This document shows positions 33,904-43,711 of a stretch of DNA of 64,000 nt, piece after piece. Where the stretch lies: assembly GCA_031549885.1 (NCBI GenBank), contig JAVBPD010000037.1, positions 10,983-74,982 of the forward strand, in the 5' to 3' direction. Source of the DNA: WQUF01 sp031549885. Lineage in GTDB: Bacteria > Bacillota > Clostridia > Clostridiales > Clostridiaceae. The position numbers and the translations under genes are program-made. Position 1 is the stretch's first letter; every line of letters begins with the position of its first letter. Under the pieces are notes generated by a model. That model searched no databases. It worked only from the letters and a program-made list of their open reading frames with translations, and had not been told where the DNA came from.

Positions 33904-35202
33904 ATGAATTATTTTGAATCAATGGATTTTATAAAATCAAAATATAAATTTGGGTCAAATTATGGACTTAAAAGGATGAAGGCAGTTCTTTTAAAGCTTT
34001 CAAATCCTGAAAAAAATTTAAAGGTAATACATATAGCAGGGACAAATGGAAAGGGTAGTGCTGCATCAGGTACTGTGAAGGTTTTGGAAGAAGCTGGATT
34101 TAGGGTAGGGCTTTATATTTCACCTTTTATTGATGTGTTTGAAGAGAGAATTTCTATAAATGGGGAAAATATATCTAAAGAAGATTTAGCAACTTTAATT
34201 TCAAAGATTAAAAAACCTATTGAAGAAGTTGAAGAAGATTTAGGAGAGCCTTTAACAGAATTTGAAGTTATAACTGTTTTAATGTTCTTATATTTTAGTG
34301 AAAAAGAAGTTGATTATGCTGTTATTGAGACAGGATTAGGAGGAAGGTTTGATGCTACTAATGTGGTTATGCCTATTTTAAGCGCTATTACTTCCATTAG
34401 CCTTGACCATATGGAGATTTTAGGAGATAATTTAGCTAAAATAGCCTTTGAAAAAGCAGGTATTATAAAGCAAAATGTACCAGTGGTTTTATTTCCACAA
34501 GATTTAGAGGCTTATAATGTTATAAAGGATTGTGCTAAAGAAAGGAAATCAAAGCTTTATTATTTTGAAAAAGATTGCGTTAAAAGTTCAAAGCAATATA
34601 AAAATAAACCTTATCAAGATATAATAATAGAAACTAATATTGATATATACAATGTTAGATTTTCTCTTATTGGAGAACATCAAAAATATAACTGTGCAAT
34701 GATCATACATATTTGTGAGGCACTTATGGATTTAGGTATAAATCTTACAAAAGATATAATATATAGAGCGCTTTCAAAGGTAGTTTGGATAGGTAGGCTT
34801 GAAATAATTCATGAAAATCCTTTAGTGGTATTAGACGGTGCCCATAATGATGATGGAATGAGAAATTTAGTAAAAAGTATAGATGAGTATTTTTCTTATG
34901 ATAAATTATTTTTAGTATTTGGAATGCTAAAAGATAAAAATATTGAAGTAAAAGATGTTTTATCAAGGGCTCATAAGGTTTATACAACAGAAATTAATAT
35001 TCAAAGAACTCTTAAGGCAGATGAACTTTATCAAAAATGTCGGGAAGTTAAGGTATTAGTTAATTGTGAAACAGATCCCATTGTTGCAATTTTACATGCG
35101 GTTAGAGATGCAAATAAAGAGGATATGGTGCTTGTATGTGGTTCATTATATTTAATTGGAGAAGTTAGAAGGGAAATAATGAAGAAATTAAAGGAATTAT
35201 AG
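33904..35202 (+). CDS. folC: Folylpolyglutamate synthase / dihydrofolate synthase FolC
   Basis: A 432-residue cytosolic ATP-dependent ligase that adds glutamate to folates (and possibly to dihydropteroate). The P-loop GTNGKGS is at residues 46-52, followed by YISPFIDVFEERISING and later VLDGAHNDDG, the Mur-ligase-like C-terminal motif. AAGGAGCAGC precedes the ATG. It starts 18 bases after the YesN gene; they may share a transcript, although the functions are unrelated. Confidence 0.94.
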   Translation: MNYFESMDFIKSKYKFGSNYGLKRMKAVLLKLSNPEKNLKVIHIAGTNGKGSAASGTVKVLEEAGFRVGLYISPFIDVFEERISINGENISKEDLATLISKIKKPIEEVEEDLGEPLTEFEVITVLMFLYFSEKEVDYAVIETGLGGRFDATNVVMPILSAITSISLDHMEILGDNLAKIAFEKAGIIKQNVPVVLFPQDLEAYNVIKDCAKERKSKLYYFEKDCVKSSKQYKNKPYQDIIIETNIDIYNVRFSLIGEHQKYNCAMIIHICEALMDLGINLTKDIIYRALSKVVWIGRLEIIHENPLVVLDGAHNDDGMRNLVKSIDEYFSYDKLFLVFGMLKDKNIEVKDVLSRAHKVYTTEINIQRTLKADELYQKCREVKVLVNCETDPIVAILHAVRDANKEDMVLVCGSLYLIGEVRREIMKKLKEL

Positions 35203-35357
35203 CATTTTTTAAAGTATATATATTTATTTTTTATGCTTTTTTATAGGAACTTTTTATAAAAAAATTAATTTATTTAATATATAACTCGATAAAATTTAGC
35301 AATTTTTTATATAATGAAATTTAGTTATATTTTTATTGCTAAATAGGCTAAAATTTA

Positions 35358-35386
35358 TTGACTATAAACAAGTTTAAATATATAAT
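35358..35386 (+). promoter_or_regulatory. Sigma-A promoter of the CAP-domain gene
   Basis: TTGACT (35358-35363), exactly 17 bases, then TATAAT (35381-35386). This is the clearest vegetative promoter in the window and lies 32 bases before the ATG. Confidence 0.8.
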
Positions 35387-35417
35387 TGTCATAAAAGTAA
35401 AAACCAGAGGTAATAAA

Positions 35418-36056
35418 ATGAAAAATAAAAAATTATTGACAACTATAATGACTGTACCAATATTAAGTCTAACAATGCTAACAAATTCTGTAACAGCATC
35501 TGCACAGCCTACTGTATTTTATTATATTTTAAACCCAGCTCAAACAAGAACTGCAACTCCAGCAAAAGTAAATACAACTCCAGCAAAATCAAATACAACA
35601 GCTCAACCTAAAGCAAATACAACTCAAACAAAATCAAGTACAACTCAACCTAAAGTTCTTTCCACTACAGTTAGTTATGAACAAAGAGTAATTCAGTTAT
35701 GCAATGCTCAAAGAGCTAGGTATGGGGTATCTGCATTAAGCCAAGATAATAAATTAATGCAGTTATGTAAGATGAAATCTCAAGATATGGCATATAGAAA
35801 TTACTTTAGTCATAACTCACCAGTATATGGAAGCGCTTTTAATATGATGAAAACTTATGGAGTTAGGTTTGTAGCTGCTGCTGAAAATATTGCAGAAGGT
35901 CAAAAAACACCAGATGCTGTGGTAACAAGTTGGATGAATTCAGCTGGTCATAGAGCTAATATCTTAAATAAACTTTATAAACAAATAGGTGTTGGCATAG
36001 CTACAGATAGATATGGGAGACTGGTTTGGACTCAAATGTTTATAAAAGCTGTATAG
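35418..36056 (+). CDS. Secreted CAP/SCP-domain protein (YkwD-like)
   Basis: Start chosen at ATG 35418 (AGAGGTAA upstream); the longer frame begins inside the -35 box. The 212-residue protein has a signal peptide (residues 1-28, cleavage after TASA), a low-complexity Thr/Pro/Lys/Gln linker of about 45 residues, and a C-terminal CAP domain with RVIQLCNAQRARYGV, NYFSHNSP, AAENIAEGQ and WMNSAGHRANIL. Family members are extracellular; the function in bacteria is unsettled, with links to spore coat and cell envelope. Own promoter and terminator, so monocistronic. Confidence 0.9.
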   Translation: MKNKKLLTTIMTVPILSLTMLTNSVTASAQPTVFYYILNPAQTRTATPAKVNTTPAKSNTTAQPKANTTQTKSSTTQPKVLSTTVSYEQRVIQLCNAQRARYGVSALSQDNKLMQLCKMKSQDMAYRNYFSHNSPVYGSAFNMMKTYGVRFVAAAENIAEGQKTPDAVVTSWMNSAGHRANILNKLYKQIGVGIATDRYGRLVWTQMFIKAV

Positions 36057-36106
36057 TGAAAATTAATTTGATTATATCAATTTGTTATATTAAAGAAATG
36101 AATGGT

Positions 36107-36139
36107 AGAACTATCATTTAAACTGATGGTTCTTTTTTT
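36107..36139 (+). terminator. Terminator of the CAP-domain gene
   Basis: A 10-bp stem (AGAACTATCA with TGATGGTTCT, one G-U pair), 7-base loop, then seven T. Confidence 0.9.
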
Positions 36140-36210
36140 ATTCTCAAAAATTAATATTTTTAGCAATTAATGGAATAATATTCTTAAAATATTAATAGGA
36201 GTAAATAAAA

Positions 36211-37659
36211 ATGTTATTTAAAAAAAATACTAAACATTTTATATATTGCTTTGTAATTATAAGCATATTTTTATCTTTTTTTAATTTAAACAATCGCATT
36301 ATTTGTCATGCAGCTGCTGAAAATACTGAATCTTATGAGTTTTTAAAAAGTTCATTAAAGGATGTGTTAAACAATAAAAAATTTACAGACCTTACTAAGG
36401 AGATATTTTTAGATACTTTTGATGCTATTTATAAAAACTACTATGATTATGAATCAACAAATTTAGATATTCCTAAAGTACATATGTATATTAAGAATAA
36501 TTTTATAGAATTATTAAAAGATAATGTGGATTACGTGAATGTATATGATAGAGAAAGCGAGCAAGGTAAATCATTTTTAAGTAAAATTGGTGTGGCTTAT
36601 TATATGCCTGGCCTTAAATATATTTCTATAGTGCCTCCAGCAAAAAAAGATATCAAAGATTATAACGATTATTTAGCAGCTGTTCTTCATGAGGTAATTC
36701 ATTCAAACCAAGAAAACATTGCTTTTTCAAGGGATTCTTTTTTAGGTATGGTATTCACTGAAGGAGCAGCAACTTACAATCAGAGATTTGCTGTAAAACC
36801 TAATACAAATTTATTTTTATATGAATCTATTGAAAACCCAGAAAATAAAATGGCCATATACACAAAAGTCCCAGATGAGCTTGGTTATTCATTTTATGAA
36901 AACTCATTTTATAAGCTTCAGATGCTTATAGGATATAATGAAATGGTGGGTTTACAAAGGGGAGCATCAAAAGATCATTTAATTTTATTAATAGATAATA
37001 AATATGGAAAGGGAAAAGGAGAAAAAATTTTAAAGCATATGGAGGATTCTTTTATTCCATTAAGAGAACCAAAGGATAAAAGAAATACTGCTTTAAGATA
37101 CAATGCAGCTGTTGAACTTGAAAAAGAAATTTTAGCTTGCATAAAAAAGGATATGGAAGATTTGAAAAATAAAGAAGATACAATTAAATATTTTAATGTT
37201 TATAGGAACTATAAGAATAGATATCTTTTAAGCATTGTAAAATCGTCAGATATAAAGGAAGATCACACAAATGAAATATTTGATTTGGATTCCTTAGACA
37301 ATTTAATGATGAAAAAAACCATGGAATTTAAAGCATTATCTATTTACGTTGACAAGGAAATGGAGAAGAATGTTATTAAAATGCTTCTTTATTCAGATAG
37401 CTATCGTTTAAATAAAAACATAAATATACCATATAATTTAAAAGCATCAAAATTTGCTTGCGAATATGATTCTAATCATCATAACTTGATATTATTTGAT
37501 TTAGATAATAATTCAGTGAAGTTTTCTATTGGCAGGTGTGGTAAAATTAAGTTAATGGAAAACAAAAAAGAATATAAAATAAAGAAAAATATTTTTGCGT
37601 ACATAACAAGCAGAACAAATTACATAAATCTTCCCGATACTAGAGAAAAGAAATTTTAA
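36211..37659 (+). CDS. Putative secreted HEXXH metallopeptidase
   Basis: A 482-residue protein I do not recognise by family. It has an N-terminal signal peptide (hydrophobic residues 12-35, ending near CHAAA). His160-Glu-Val-Ile-His164 is an HEXXH zinc motif in the context VLHEVIHSNQENIAF, and Glu184 in FTEGAATYNQRF lies 19 residues after His164, as expected for the third ligand of gluzincins. The C-terminal half (300-482) is rich in Lys and Asn without a recognisable domain. It is probably an extracellular protease; substrate unknown. Confidence 0.65.
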   Translation: MLFKKNTKHFIYCFVIISIFLSFFNLNNRIICHAAAENTESYEFLKSSLKDVLNNKKFTDLTKEIFLDTFDAIYKNYYDYESTNLDIPKVHMYIKNNFIELLKDNVDYVNVYDRESEQGKSFLSKIGVAYYMPGLKYISIVPPAKKDIKDYNDYLAAVLHEVIHSNQENIAFSRDSFLGMVFTEGAATYNQRFAVKPNTNLFLYESIENPENKMAIYTKVPDELGYSFYENSFYKLQMLIGYNEMVGLQRGASKDHLILLIDNKYGKGKGEKILKHMEDSFIPLREPKDKRNTALRYNAAVELEKEILACIKKDMEDLKNKEDTIKYFNVYRNYKNRYLLSIVKSSDIKEDHTNEIFDLDSLDNLMMKKTMEFKALSIYVDKEMEKNVIKMLLYSDSYRLNKNINIPYNLKASKFACEYDSNHHNLILFDLDNNSVKFSIGRCGKIKLMENKKEYKIKKNIFAYITSRTNYINLPDTREKKF

Positions 37660-37674
37660 ATTTTATATAAATAC

Positions 37675-37716
37675 AGGCTAAACTTTCCTAAATACAGGAA
37701 AATTAGCCTTTTTTTA
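37675..37716 (+). terminator. Terminator after the HEXXH protein gene
   Basis: AGGCTAA pairs with TTAGCCT, enclosing a second stem TTTCCT/AGGAAA; eight T follow. Confidence 0.85.
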
Positions 37717-37718
37717 AA

Positions 37719-38519
37719 TTAATATAGTCCAAATTGCATCATTCTAAGAACTTCATAATAGTCGTTTGAATAGAATCTTAATGTAGTTGATGATATTTTT
37801 TCCATGCCAGGGTAAAAGCTCTTCCTGTAAGCTTTAGCTGGATCGTGAAATGTTATTTCCAAATCAAACTCCTTTGGAAGTTCTAAAAAGCAATTTGATA
37901 CATCGCTTAATAGAGCAGATTTTACACCTTGTTCTATGAGTTTTAATGATAATTCTGGATGATAAGATATTGTAGATGTCCCAAAGTGCTTATTTGTGGC
38001 AAAAGTGAGTATGTTTGGGTTAATATTTTTAGCAAAATTACAAACACCTGCATCACCACTTAAAAAAACCACAGGTACACCTACATAGGATGCTATATAA
38101 GTGTTGATTAAATATTCATTTACTAATTCTCCATTTATTTTAAAAGAAGATACATTAGTGCTATAGGTATGGCAAAGAGGATTGTCTTCAAAAGATGCTC
38201 CTGAGTGATATCCAATCATAATTGCTGCATCAAAAGTGTTATCTATTTCCTGCATCATAGCAAAAGGATGACCGCTTAGACCTCTTACCATTGAGACATT
38301 TTCAGGTAATAAATTAAAATCTATATTACAGCACCAAGAATGGCCATCTTTTATCAATATTTCTTTAGCACCAGCCATGTTTGCTCCAATGCATGCGGCA
38401 GCAACTTCTTTAGACATTTGCTCAGCAAAAGCTTTATATTCAAGTTTATCGTGATGGCATTGATCCCAATTTAATATACCTGTAACGCCTTCTATATCGG
38501 CGCTTATATATATTTTCAT
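37719..38519 (-). CDS. D-aminopeptidase, M55 family (Bacillus DppA type)
   Basis: A 266-residue protein with the metal-binding residues of M55 peptidases: Asp8 and Glu10 in ISADIEG, His60 in KDGHSW and His105 in GYHSGA. The Bacillus enzyme is a self-compartmentalising decamer that removes N-terminal D-amino acids such as D-Ala from peptides, in some cases to salvage cell-wall peptides. There is no signal peptide. In Bacillus the gene heads the dpp transport operon; here it is separate from the two importers but would complement them. Single gene, convergent to the HEXXH protein gene. Confidence 0.9.
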   Translation of the reverse strand: MKIYISADIEGVTGILNWDQCHHDKLEYKAFAEQMSKEVAAACIGANMAGAKEILIKDGHSWCCNIDFNLLPENVSMVRGLSGHPFAMMQEIDNTFDAAIMIGYHSGASFEDNPLCHTYSTNVSSFKINGELVNEYLINTYIASYVGVPVVFLSGDAGVCNFAKNINPNILTFATNKHFGTSTISYHPELSLKLIEQGVKSALLSDVSNCFLELPKEFDLEITFHDPAKAYRKSFYPGMEKISSTTLRFYSNDYYEVLRMMQFGLY

Positions 38520-38695
38520 AGTTATTTTATTCCTCCTAAAAAAGCAATCTAGTTAATTTTAACATAAATATATTATAATAAATAGATGACTATTTAAAAA
38601 TAGATTTTAAAATACTAGTGGATTAGTCATGTACTTTTACAATATATAATTATATAATTTATTTATATTCATAATAAAAAAGGAGCTTTGAAAAC

Positions 38696-40474
38696 ATGAT
38701 AAATGAAAGAATTAAAATGCTTAGAGAAAAGATGGTGGAAAAAAATATAGATTACTATTTAGTCATTGATAGTGATGATCACAGTAGTGAATATGTAGAT
38801 CCACATTATAAATCAAGATCATATTTATCCGGCTTTACAGGATCTGCTGGGATTATAATTATATCAAAAAAAGAAGCTTGTCTTTGGGCAGATGGTAGAT
38901 ACCATGTTCAAGCTGAAAATCAAATTAAGAGTTCTGAAATAAAATTATATAAATTAGGCCTTGAAGGTGTAATTAATTTTTTAGATTATTTAAAAAGGAA
39001 TGTTAATGATAAAGAAACTATTGGCTTTGATGGTAGATGCTTTAGCTTAAGTGAACTTGAAAGCATAAAAGAGCAATTTACAAGTAAGGATATCTTATTT
39101 AAAATTGATTGTGATTTAGTAGGGGACATTTGGGAAGATAGACCAGAAATACACAAAGATAAAGCATTTTCTCATGATGTAAAATATTGTGGTGTATCAA
39201 GAGAAGAAAAGCTTAAAAATGTAAGAATTAAAATGGATGAATTAGGAGTATCAAATTATGTTATATCATCATTAGATGATATTGCTTGGCTTTTAAATAT
39301 AAGAGGAAATGATATACCATATAATCCAGTTGTTGTAAGCTTTGTTTTGATGGATAAAAAAAATACATTTTTATTTATCGATGCAGAAAAAATTTCAAAG
39401 GAATTATTATCTGAATTAGAAAAAGCAGGGATCAAATTAGAAAAGTATAACAAAATATATGATGCAATAAGTGATATTAAAACTGGATCAATTTTATTTG
39501 ATAAGTCAAAGACAAATTGCAAACTAGCTAATTCTATTGGTGAGAATGTAGAAAAAGTTATGCTAAGAAATGTGACAACTGATATGAAAGCAATTAAAAA
39601 TCCGGTTGAGATTAAAAATTTAAAGGAAACTCAATTAAAGGATTGTGCAGCTCTTGTTAAATTTTTCTCATATATTGAGGATCATATAGAAAAAGAAACT
39701 ATAACTGAACTTGATGTTTCTGATCTTTTGCTTAAATTCAGAAGTGAAAATGAAGATTTTGTTGAACCAAGTTTTACAACTATTGCAGGTTATATGGAAA
39801 ACGCAGCTTTGGCTCATTATCAAGCTACAGAAGAAAAATATAGCATATTATCACCTAAGGGGTTTTTATTAATTGATTCTGGTGGTCAATACTATGGCGG
39901 AACTACAGATATAACGAGAACTTTTTCATTAGGCGAAGTTACAGATGAAATGAAAAAAGATTTCACTTATGCTTTAAAAGCATTGATAAATCTTTCATGT
40001 GCTAAATTTTTAAAAGGAACAAATGGCATACCTTTAGATATGATGGCAAGGTCAATTTTATGGAATTATGGCATTGATTATAAACATGGAACAGGTCACG
40101 GACTAGGATTTTTCTTGAATGTTCATGAAGGTCCTCAAGGATTTTCATTAAAAGCAAATCAGGCAGTTTACCATGAAGCTGGAATGCTTACAACAAATGA
40201 ACCTGGTATTTATAAAGAAGGTAAGTATGGAATTAGGCATGAGAATGATATGTTAACTGTTGAAAAAGGGAAAAACGAATATGGTGATACATTTATGGAA
40301 TTTGAAACTGTAACATTTTGCCCATTTGATATTAAATCAATTGATAAGAAATATTTAAATATAGATGAAATAAACTGGATTAATGAGTATCACAAAAAGA
40401 CTTTTGAATTTTTAAGTCCATTATTAAAGGGTAAAGACTTAGAATGGCTTAAAAAAGCTACACAAGAAATTTAA
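38696..40474 (+). CDS. Xaa-Pro aminopeptidase (M24B family)
   Basis: A 592-residue cytosolic enzyme that removes N-terminal residues preceding proline. Two creatinase-like N-terminal domains (1-300) are followed by the pita-bread catalytic domain. Metal ligands are visible: Asp in LLIDSGGQYYGG, Asp in GTTDITRTF, His in HGTGHGLGF, Glu in TTNEPGIY and Glu in FETVTFCPF. The length fits the long, eukaryote-like form of the enzyme. AAAAGGAG precedes the ATG. It would support breakdown of proline-containing peptides brought in by the two importers. Confidence 0.94.
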   Translation: MINERIKMLREKMVEKNIDYYLVIDSDDHSSEYVDPHYKSRSYLSGFTGSAGIIIISKKEACLWADGRYHVQAENQIKSSEIKLYKLGLEGVINFLDYLKRNVNDKETIGFDGRCFSLSELESIKEQFTSKDILFKIDCDLVGDIWEDRPEIHKDKAFSHDVKYCGVSREEKLKNVRIKMDELGVSNYVISSLDDIAWLLNIRGNDIPYNPVVVSFVLMDKKNTFLFIDAEKISKELLSELEKAGIKLEKYNKIYDAISDIKTGSILFDKSKTNCKLANSIGENVEKVMLRNVTTDMKAIKNPVEIKNLKETQLKDCAALVKFFSYIEDHIEKETITELDVSDLLLKFRSENEDFVEPSFTTIAGYMENAALAHYQATEEKYSILSPKGFLLIDSGGQYYGGTTDITRTFSLGEVTDEMKKDFTYALKALINLSCAKFLKGTNGIPLDMMARSILWNYGIDYKHGTGHGLGFFLNVHEGPQGFSLKANQAVYHEAGMLTTNEPGIYKEGKYGIRHENDMLTVEKGKNEYGDTFMEFETVTFCPFDIKSIDKKYLNIDEINWINEYHKKTFEFLSPLLKGKDLEWLKKATQEI

Positions 40475-40482
40475 CTTAAATT

Positions 40483-40513
40483 AGGAGTTTAAGAAGATTC
40501 TTAAACTCCTTTA
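40483..40513 (+). terminator. Terminator after the Xaa-Pro aminopeptidase gene
   Basis: Near-continuous inverted repeat AGGAGTTTAAGAA / TTCTTAAACTCCT with TTT following. The last arm base is 26 bases before the mnmH start. Confidence 0.7.
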
Positions 40514-40536
40514 AATATTACAGGTGATGTTTAAAG

Positions 40537-41565
40537 ATGACAAACGAAATAAAATATGAAGAAATATTAAACAATTACATTTTAATAGATGTTAGAAGCC
40601 CTAAAGAATACTTAGAAGCTCATATAAGTAATGCAATTAATTTTCCTATTTTAACAGATGAAGAAAGAGAACATGTCGGAGATGTATATAAAAATGAAAG
40701 CAGCGAAAAGGCTAAACAATTAGCTGTTAAGTATGGATCAAAGAAGCTTTTTAATTTTTTTAACGAATTCATATCATTATGTGGAAAAGATAAAAACATA
40801 GTGCTTTATTGTGCAAGAGGTGGTATGAGAAGTGGAGTATTAACATCTATTATAGATTCTCTTGGTTATAGAGTATTTAAGCTTGAAGGTGGTTATAAAG
40901 CTTATAGGAATTTTATTGTCAATTCTATACCAAAGGTAAATGAAGACGTTAAGTATATAGTGCTTCATGGTAAAACAGGTGTAGGAAAGACTTTAATGTT
41001 AAATAAGCTTAAAAAAAGAGAATGCGATGTTTTAGATTTTGAAAAAGGGGCAAACCATAGAGGATCAGCTCTTGGTTCTATAGGTCTTGGCAAGTGCAAT
41101 TCTCAAAAACATTTTGAAACTTTTATATATGAAAATTTAAGATTAAGAAAAAGCAATTTTGTATTTGTAGAATCAGAAAGTAAAAGGGTTGGAAATTCTT
41201 TTATACCAGATTCTATAGAAAAATCAATGAAAAATGGTTATCACATATTAATAGAATTGCCTATGGAAGAGAGAATAAAAATACTAAAAGAAGAATATTT
41301 AGGTTTTTACGATGTAAACAATGAAATAAAAGAATCCATTTTAAATTTAGAGAATCATTTGGGAAAAAAATTAATAGTTAATTTATTGAAATTGCTTGAT
41401 GAAAAAAACTATGAAAAGCTCATTGAAATTTTAAATCTGCAATACTATGATCCACTATATGAAAAGAGCATTAAGCAATATGAATATAGCTTAAAAATAT
41501 GTGCAAGTTCAGTAGAAGAAGCCATGATATATGTAATAGAATTTTACAATAAAATAATAAAATAA
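40537..41565 (+). CDS. mnmH: tRNA 2-selenouridine synthase MnmH (SelU/YbbB)
   Basis: A 342-residue enzyme that converts 2-thiouridine at the wobble position of certain tRNAs to 2-selenouridine, using selenophosphate and a geranylated intermediate. The N-terminal rhodanese domain has IDVRSPKEYLEAHI and the catalytic Cys92 in YCARGGMRSG. The C-terminal P-loop domain has GKTGVGKT at 145-152. Its presence implies that the organism makes selenophosphate (SelD), though selD is not in this window. The regulator at 16588 also resembles a selenium-associated type. Confidence 0.92.
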   Translation: MTNEIKYEEILNNYILIDVRSPKEYLEAHISNAINFPILTDEEREHVGDVYKNESSEKAKQLAVKYGSKKLFNFFNEFISLCGKDKNIVLYCARGGMRSGVLTSIIDSLGYRVFKLEGGYKAYRNFIVNSIPKVNEDVKYIVLHGKTGVGKTLMLNKLKKRECDVLDFEKGANHRGSALGSIGLGKCNSQKHFETFIYENLRLRKSNFVFVESESKRVGNSFIPDSIEKSMKNGYHILIELPMEERIKILKEEYLGFYDVNNEIKESILNLENHLGKKLIVNLLKLLDEKNYEKLIEILNLQYYDPLYEKSIKQYEYSLKICASSVEEAMIYVIEFYNKIIK

Positions 41566-41572
41566 GTTAATG

Positions 41573-41619
41573 AAAAATAAACCTGGATATTATTTTAAAA
41601 TTAGACCAGGTTTATTTTT
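41573..41619. terminator. Bidirectional terminator between mnmH and the convergent membrane protein gene
   Basis: A 14-bp perfect stem (AAAAATAAACCTGG) with a 19-base loop, flanked by A-rich and T-rich tracts; it includes the stop codon of the minus-strand gene. Confidence 0.85.
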
Positions 41620-42367
41620 CATTATCGAGTAAAAATTTTCGAGAAAATTCAATCATTAAAAAAAGATCAGGAATTTTTTTAATACTCATTTTAATTGTTA
41701 AATTATCCTTTGATAAAACGTGTAAAATGCTATCTTTTATGTATAGTTCATCTATATCTGAAAATTTAATGTTTTTATTTTGAACTATATAGCTGTCATT
41801 AGAAATGCTGATATCCCCAAATTTAACACTTCCATCTTTTTTAAATGTATTATTTAATTTAGTTAAATTATGCTTGTTGAATATATTATTTATATCTTCA
41901 TTTAATTCTGTAAAATTTTTTATTAATCCGCTTTTTAAGACGATTTTTTTTCCATTTATAGTGAGCATTTTAAGGGATATGTCCATATTTTTTTCTCCAA
42001 CAGTGACTAAATACTTATTGGACAAGTTATAATATTTAAAGGTATCATAATAAATGTTTTTTATATTTTCAATTGGATATTTAAAGCTAAAACCAAGAAC
42101 TTTGTATACAAAGCCATTTTCATATACTATAAAGTTTTTTGTTAAATTTAAAATATGAAAAAATATGATAAATATAAATGTTATACTTGATATGAAAAAA
42201 ATTAGAATAAGAGGCAAAATATCCGCTTTGTTTTTAGTATTATTGATAATATTTATAGCATAGAAAACAATAAAACATAAAATTGAACCTATACCAATAA
42301 TTGAAATTATGGATACATTTTTTTTAAATGTATATAAACTTATTTGCTTGCCAAAGGCTTTTAACAT
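41612..42367 (-). CDS. Hypothetical membrane protein with PH-like soluble region
   Basis: A 251-residue protein. Two membrane helices at about residues 18-40 and 50-72 are followed by a beta-rich soluble part (VYENGFVYKVLGFSFKYPIENI) of the kind found in bacterial PH-like domain proteins; a second beta-rich segment (180-245) may repeat the pattern. I cannot assign a function. It lies 35 bases downstream of the next minus-strand gene and is probably co-transcribed with it. Confidence 0.6.
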   Translation of the reverse strand: MLKAFGKQISLYTFKKNVSIISIIGIGSILCFIVFYAINIINNTKNKADILPLILIFFISSITFIFIIFFHILNLTKNFIVYENGFVYKVLGFSFKYPIENIKNIYYDTFKYYNLSNKYLVTVGEKNMDISLKMLTINGKKIVLKSGLIKNFTELNEDINNIFNKHNLTKLNNTFKKDGSVKFGDISISNDSYIVQNKNIKFSDIDELYIKDSILHVLSKDNLTIKMSIKKIPDLFLMIEFSRKFLLDNEK

Positions 42368-42402
42368 AAATGTACCTCGAAAAAGATAATTAAAAATTGA
42401 AA

Positions 42403-43014
42403 TTATAATAATACAGCATCATTAGGTATTAAACCATCTTGAAAATCTAATATTTGATCTTCGTTAGTTAAATCCATTATAAATGGTACCCAAGCTCCAG
42501 ATTTATCTAAAATAGCAGAATAACATTTACCCTTGAGGTTTTTAGAAGTAAATTGCCATAAAATATTAAAACCATCTTCGTTTGTAAAACCTTCATTGTT
42601 TGATTGAACAATAGCTGAATTCATTTGCTTAAATATAAAGCTTTGAATTGACGAAAGCACTTCCCATCCTGAGTATTGGGATATCTCTGGAAATATCTCA
42701 ATTGCATAAATAACTTCAACATCTTTAATGTAATTTTGAAGCCATTCAGAAGATGTAGTAGGAGTAGCTTTTTTTAAGATTTTTTTAAAATCTTTTAATT
42801 CTTTTTTTGCAATAGCATCATCTTTTATGCTATCTCTTTCAATGAAAAATATTTCTATTCCATCACATTGAACAGAAACTTCTTTCCACTGAGCTTCTGT
42901 GCCAAACTCAAGCTTTAATGAACACTTTAAATTTTTTAAATATAAATAATTTCTTATATCATTTAAAGGTATAAATTTTTCATCCTTTGTTAAAATTCTT
43001 ACGATTTGTCCCAT
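42403..43014 (-). CDS. Hypothetical cytosolic protein
   Basis: A 203-residue protein that I do not recognise. It starts at ATG 43014 with GGAGA upstream. There is no signal peptide or membrane helix. The sequence looks like a mixed alpha/beta globular protein with conserved-looking aromatic segments (SGWEVLSSIQSFIFKQMN, NILWQFTSKNLKGKCYSA). It precedes the PH-like membrane protein gene on the same strand. Confidence 0.6.
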   Translation of the reverse strand: MGQIVRILTKDEKFIPLNDIRNYLYLKNLKCSLKLEFGTEAQWKEVSVQCDGIEIFFIERDSIKDDAIAKKELKDFKKILKKATPTTSSEWLQNYIKDVEVIYAIEIFPEISQYSGWEVLSSIQSFIFKQMNSAIVQSNNEGFTNEDGFNILWQFTSKNLKGKCYSAILDKSGAWVPFIMDLTNEDQILDFQDGLIPNDAVLL

Positions 43015-43711
43015 ATGGTATCTCCTCTAACATAAAATAATGTCTTTTATTAAGTTTATACTTTTATTTACAAAAATAAACTATTTAAATTTAATACAGA
43101 TAAATTTAAATTATAAACACGAAACACTAGATTGTTGACACTAGTGAGTGCATAAACTATAATGTAAACAAAAAATAAAAAATGAAAGTATTAAAAGTAT
43201 TACATAAATTTCTATTTATATGGTTTCAAAATAAAAATTATTTATACAAAAAATTAAACAATGAAAATGTTTAAGGAATAAAGAGTTACTAAAAGTAACA
43301 TAATTATAGCATATTTTTTTATTATTTAATACTTTCATTAAGATATTATAATTTATAAATGAAATAAAATAAATATTATATCTATAAGGGTTAAAAAAAC
43401 ATCTTAATATCTTTTGCAAAAATAAACATAAATTTAATTTTACATTTAAATAAAAATGTAAAAAAAAGCAGGGTTTAGCAAACTCTCATAGAATCTAATA
43501 ACAGAGAAATACTAGTTAATTTGCAGATTATAACACGTTTTAATAAAGTAATTAACAAATAATTTGTCATATTATGTATGTTTTATTGGATAAAACTATC
43601 GTTTTGGGAAATATTGTATGTATTTTTTAAAAAAAAGTATTAAATTTAATAGATGAGTATGATAAAATTTGAACTTATATACAAAATTATTAATGAATGG
43701 AGGTGTATTAT
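43015..43711. other. Large non-coding AT-rich region upstream of aroA
   Basis: Nearly 700 bases without a convincing gene. A 67-codon minus-strand frame at 43216-43419 has low-complexity composition and no ribosome-binding site, so I reject it. Visible structures are a small hairpin GTTACT-aaa-AGTAAC (43285-43299) and GGGTTT-agc-AAACTC near 43473-43487. I see no known riboswitch or T-box. It must contain the aroA promoter and the promoter of the divergent minus-strand pair. Confidence 0.4.

Noticed and set aside
35358..35417. N-terminal extension of the CAP-domain protein from a TTG at 35358
   Set aside because: The TTG is part of the -35 box TTGACT, and the ATG at 35418 has a ribosome-binding site and begins a proper signal peptide.
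43216..43419. Possible 67-codon minus-strand gene in the aroA upstream region
   Set aside because: Low-complexity Phe/Tyr/Asn/Ile translation typical of AT-rich non-coding DNA, with no ribosome-binding site.
43420..43711. Riboswitch or T-box leader for aroA
   Set aside because: Only small hairpins are present; no T-box motif or known riboswitch core, and no terminator-antiterminator pair before the gene.
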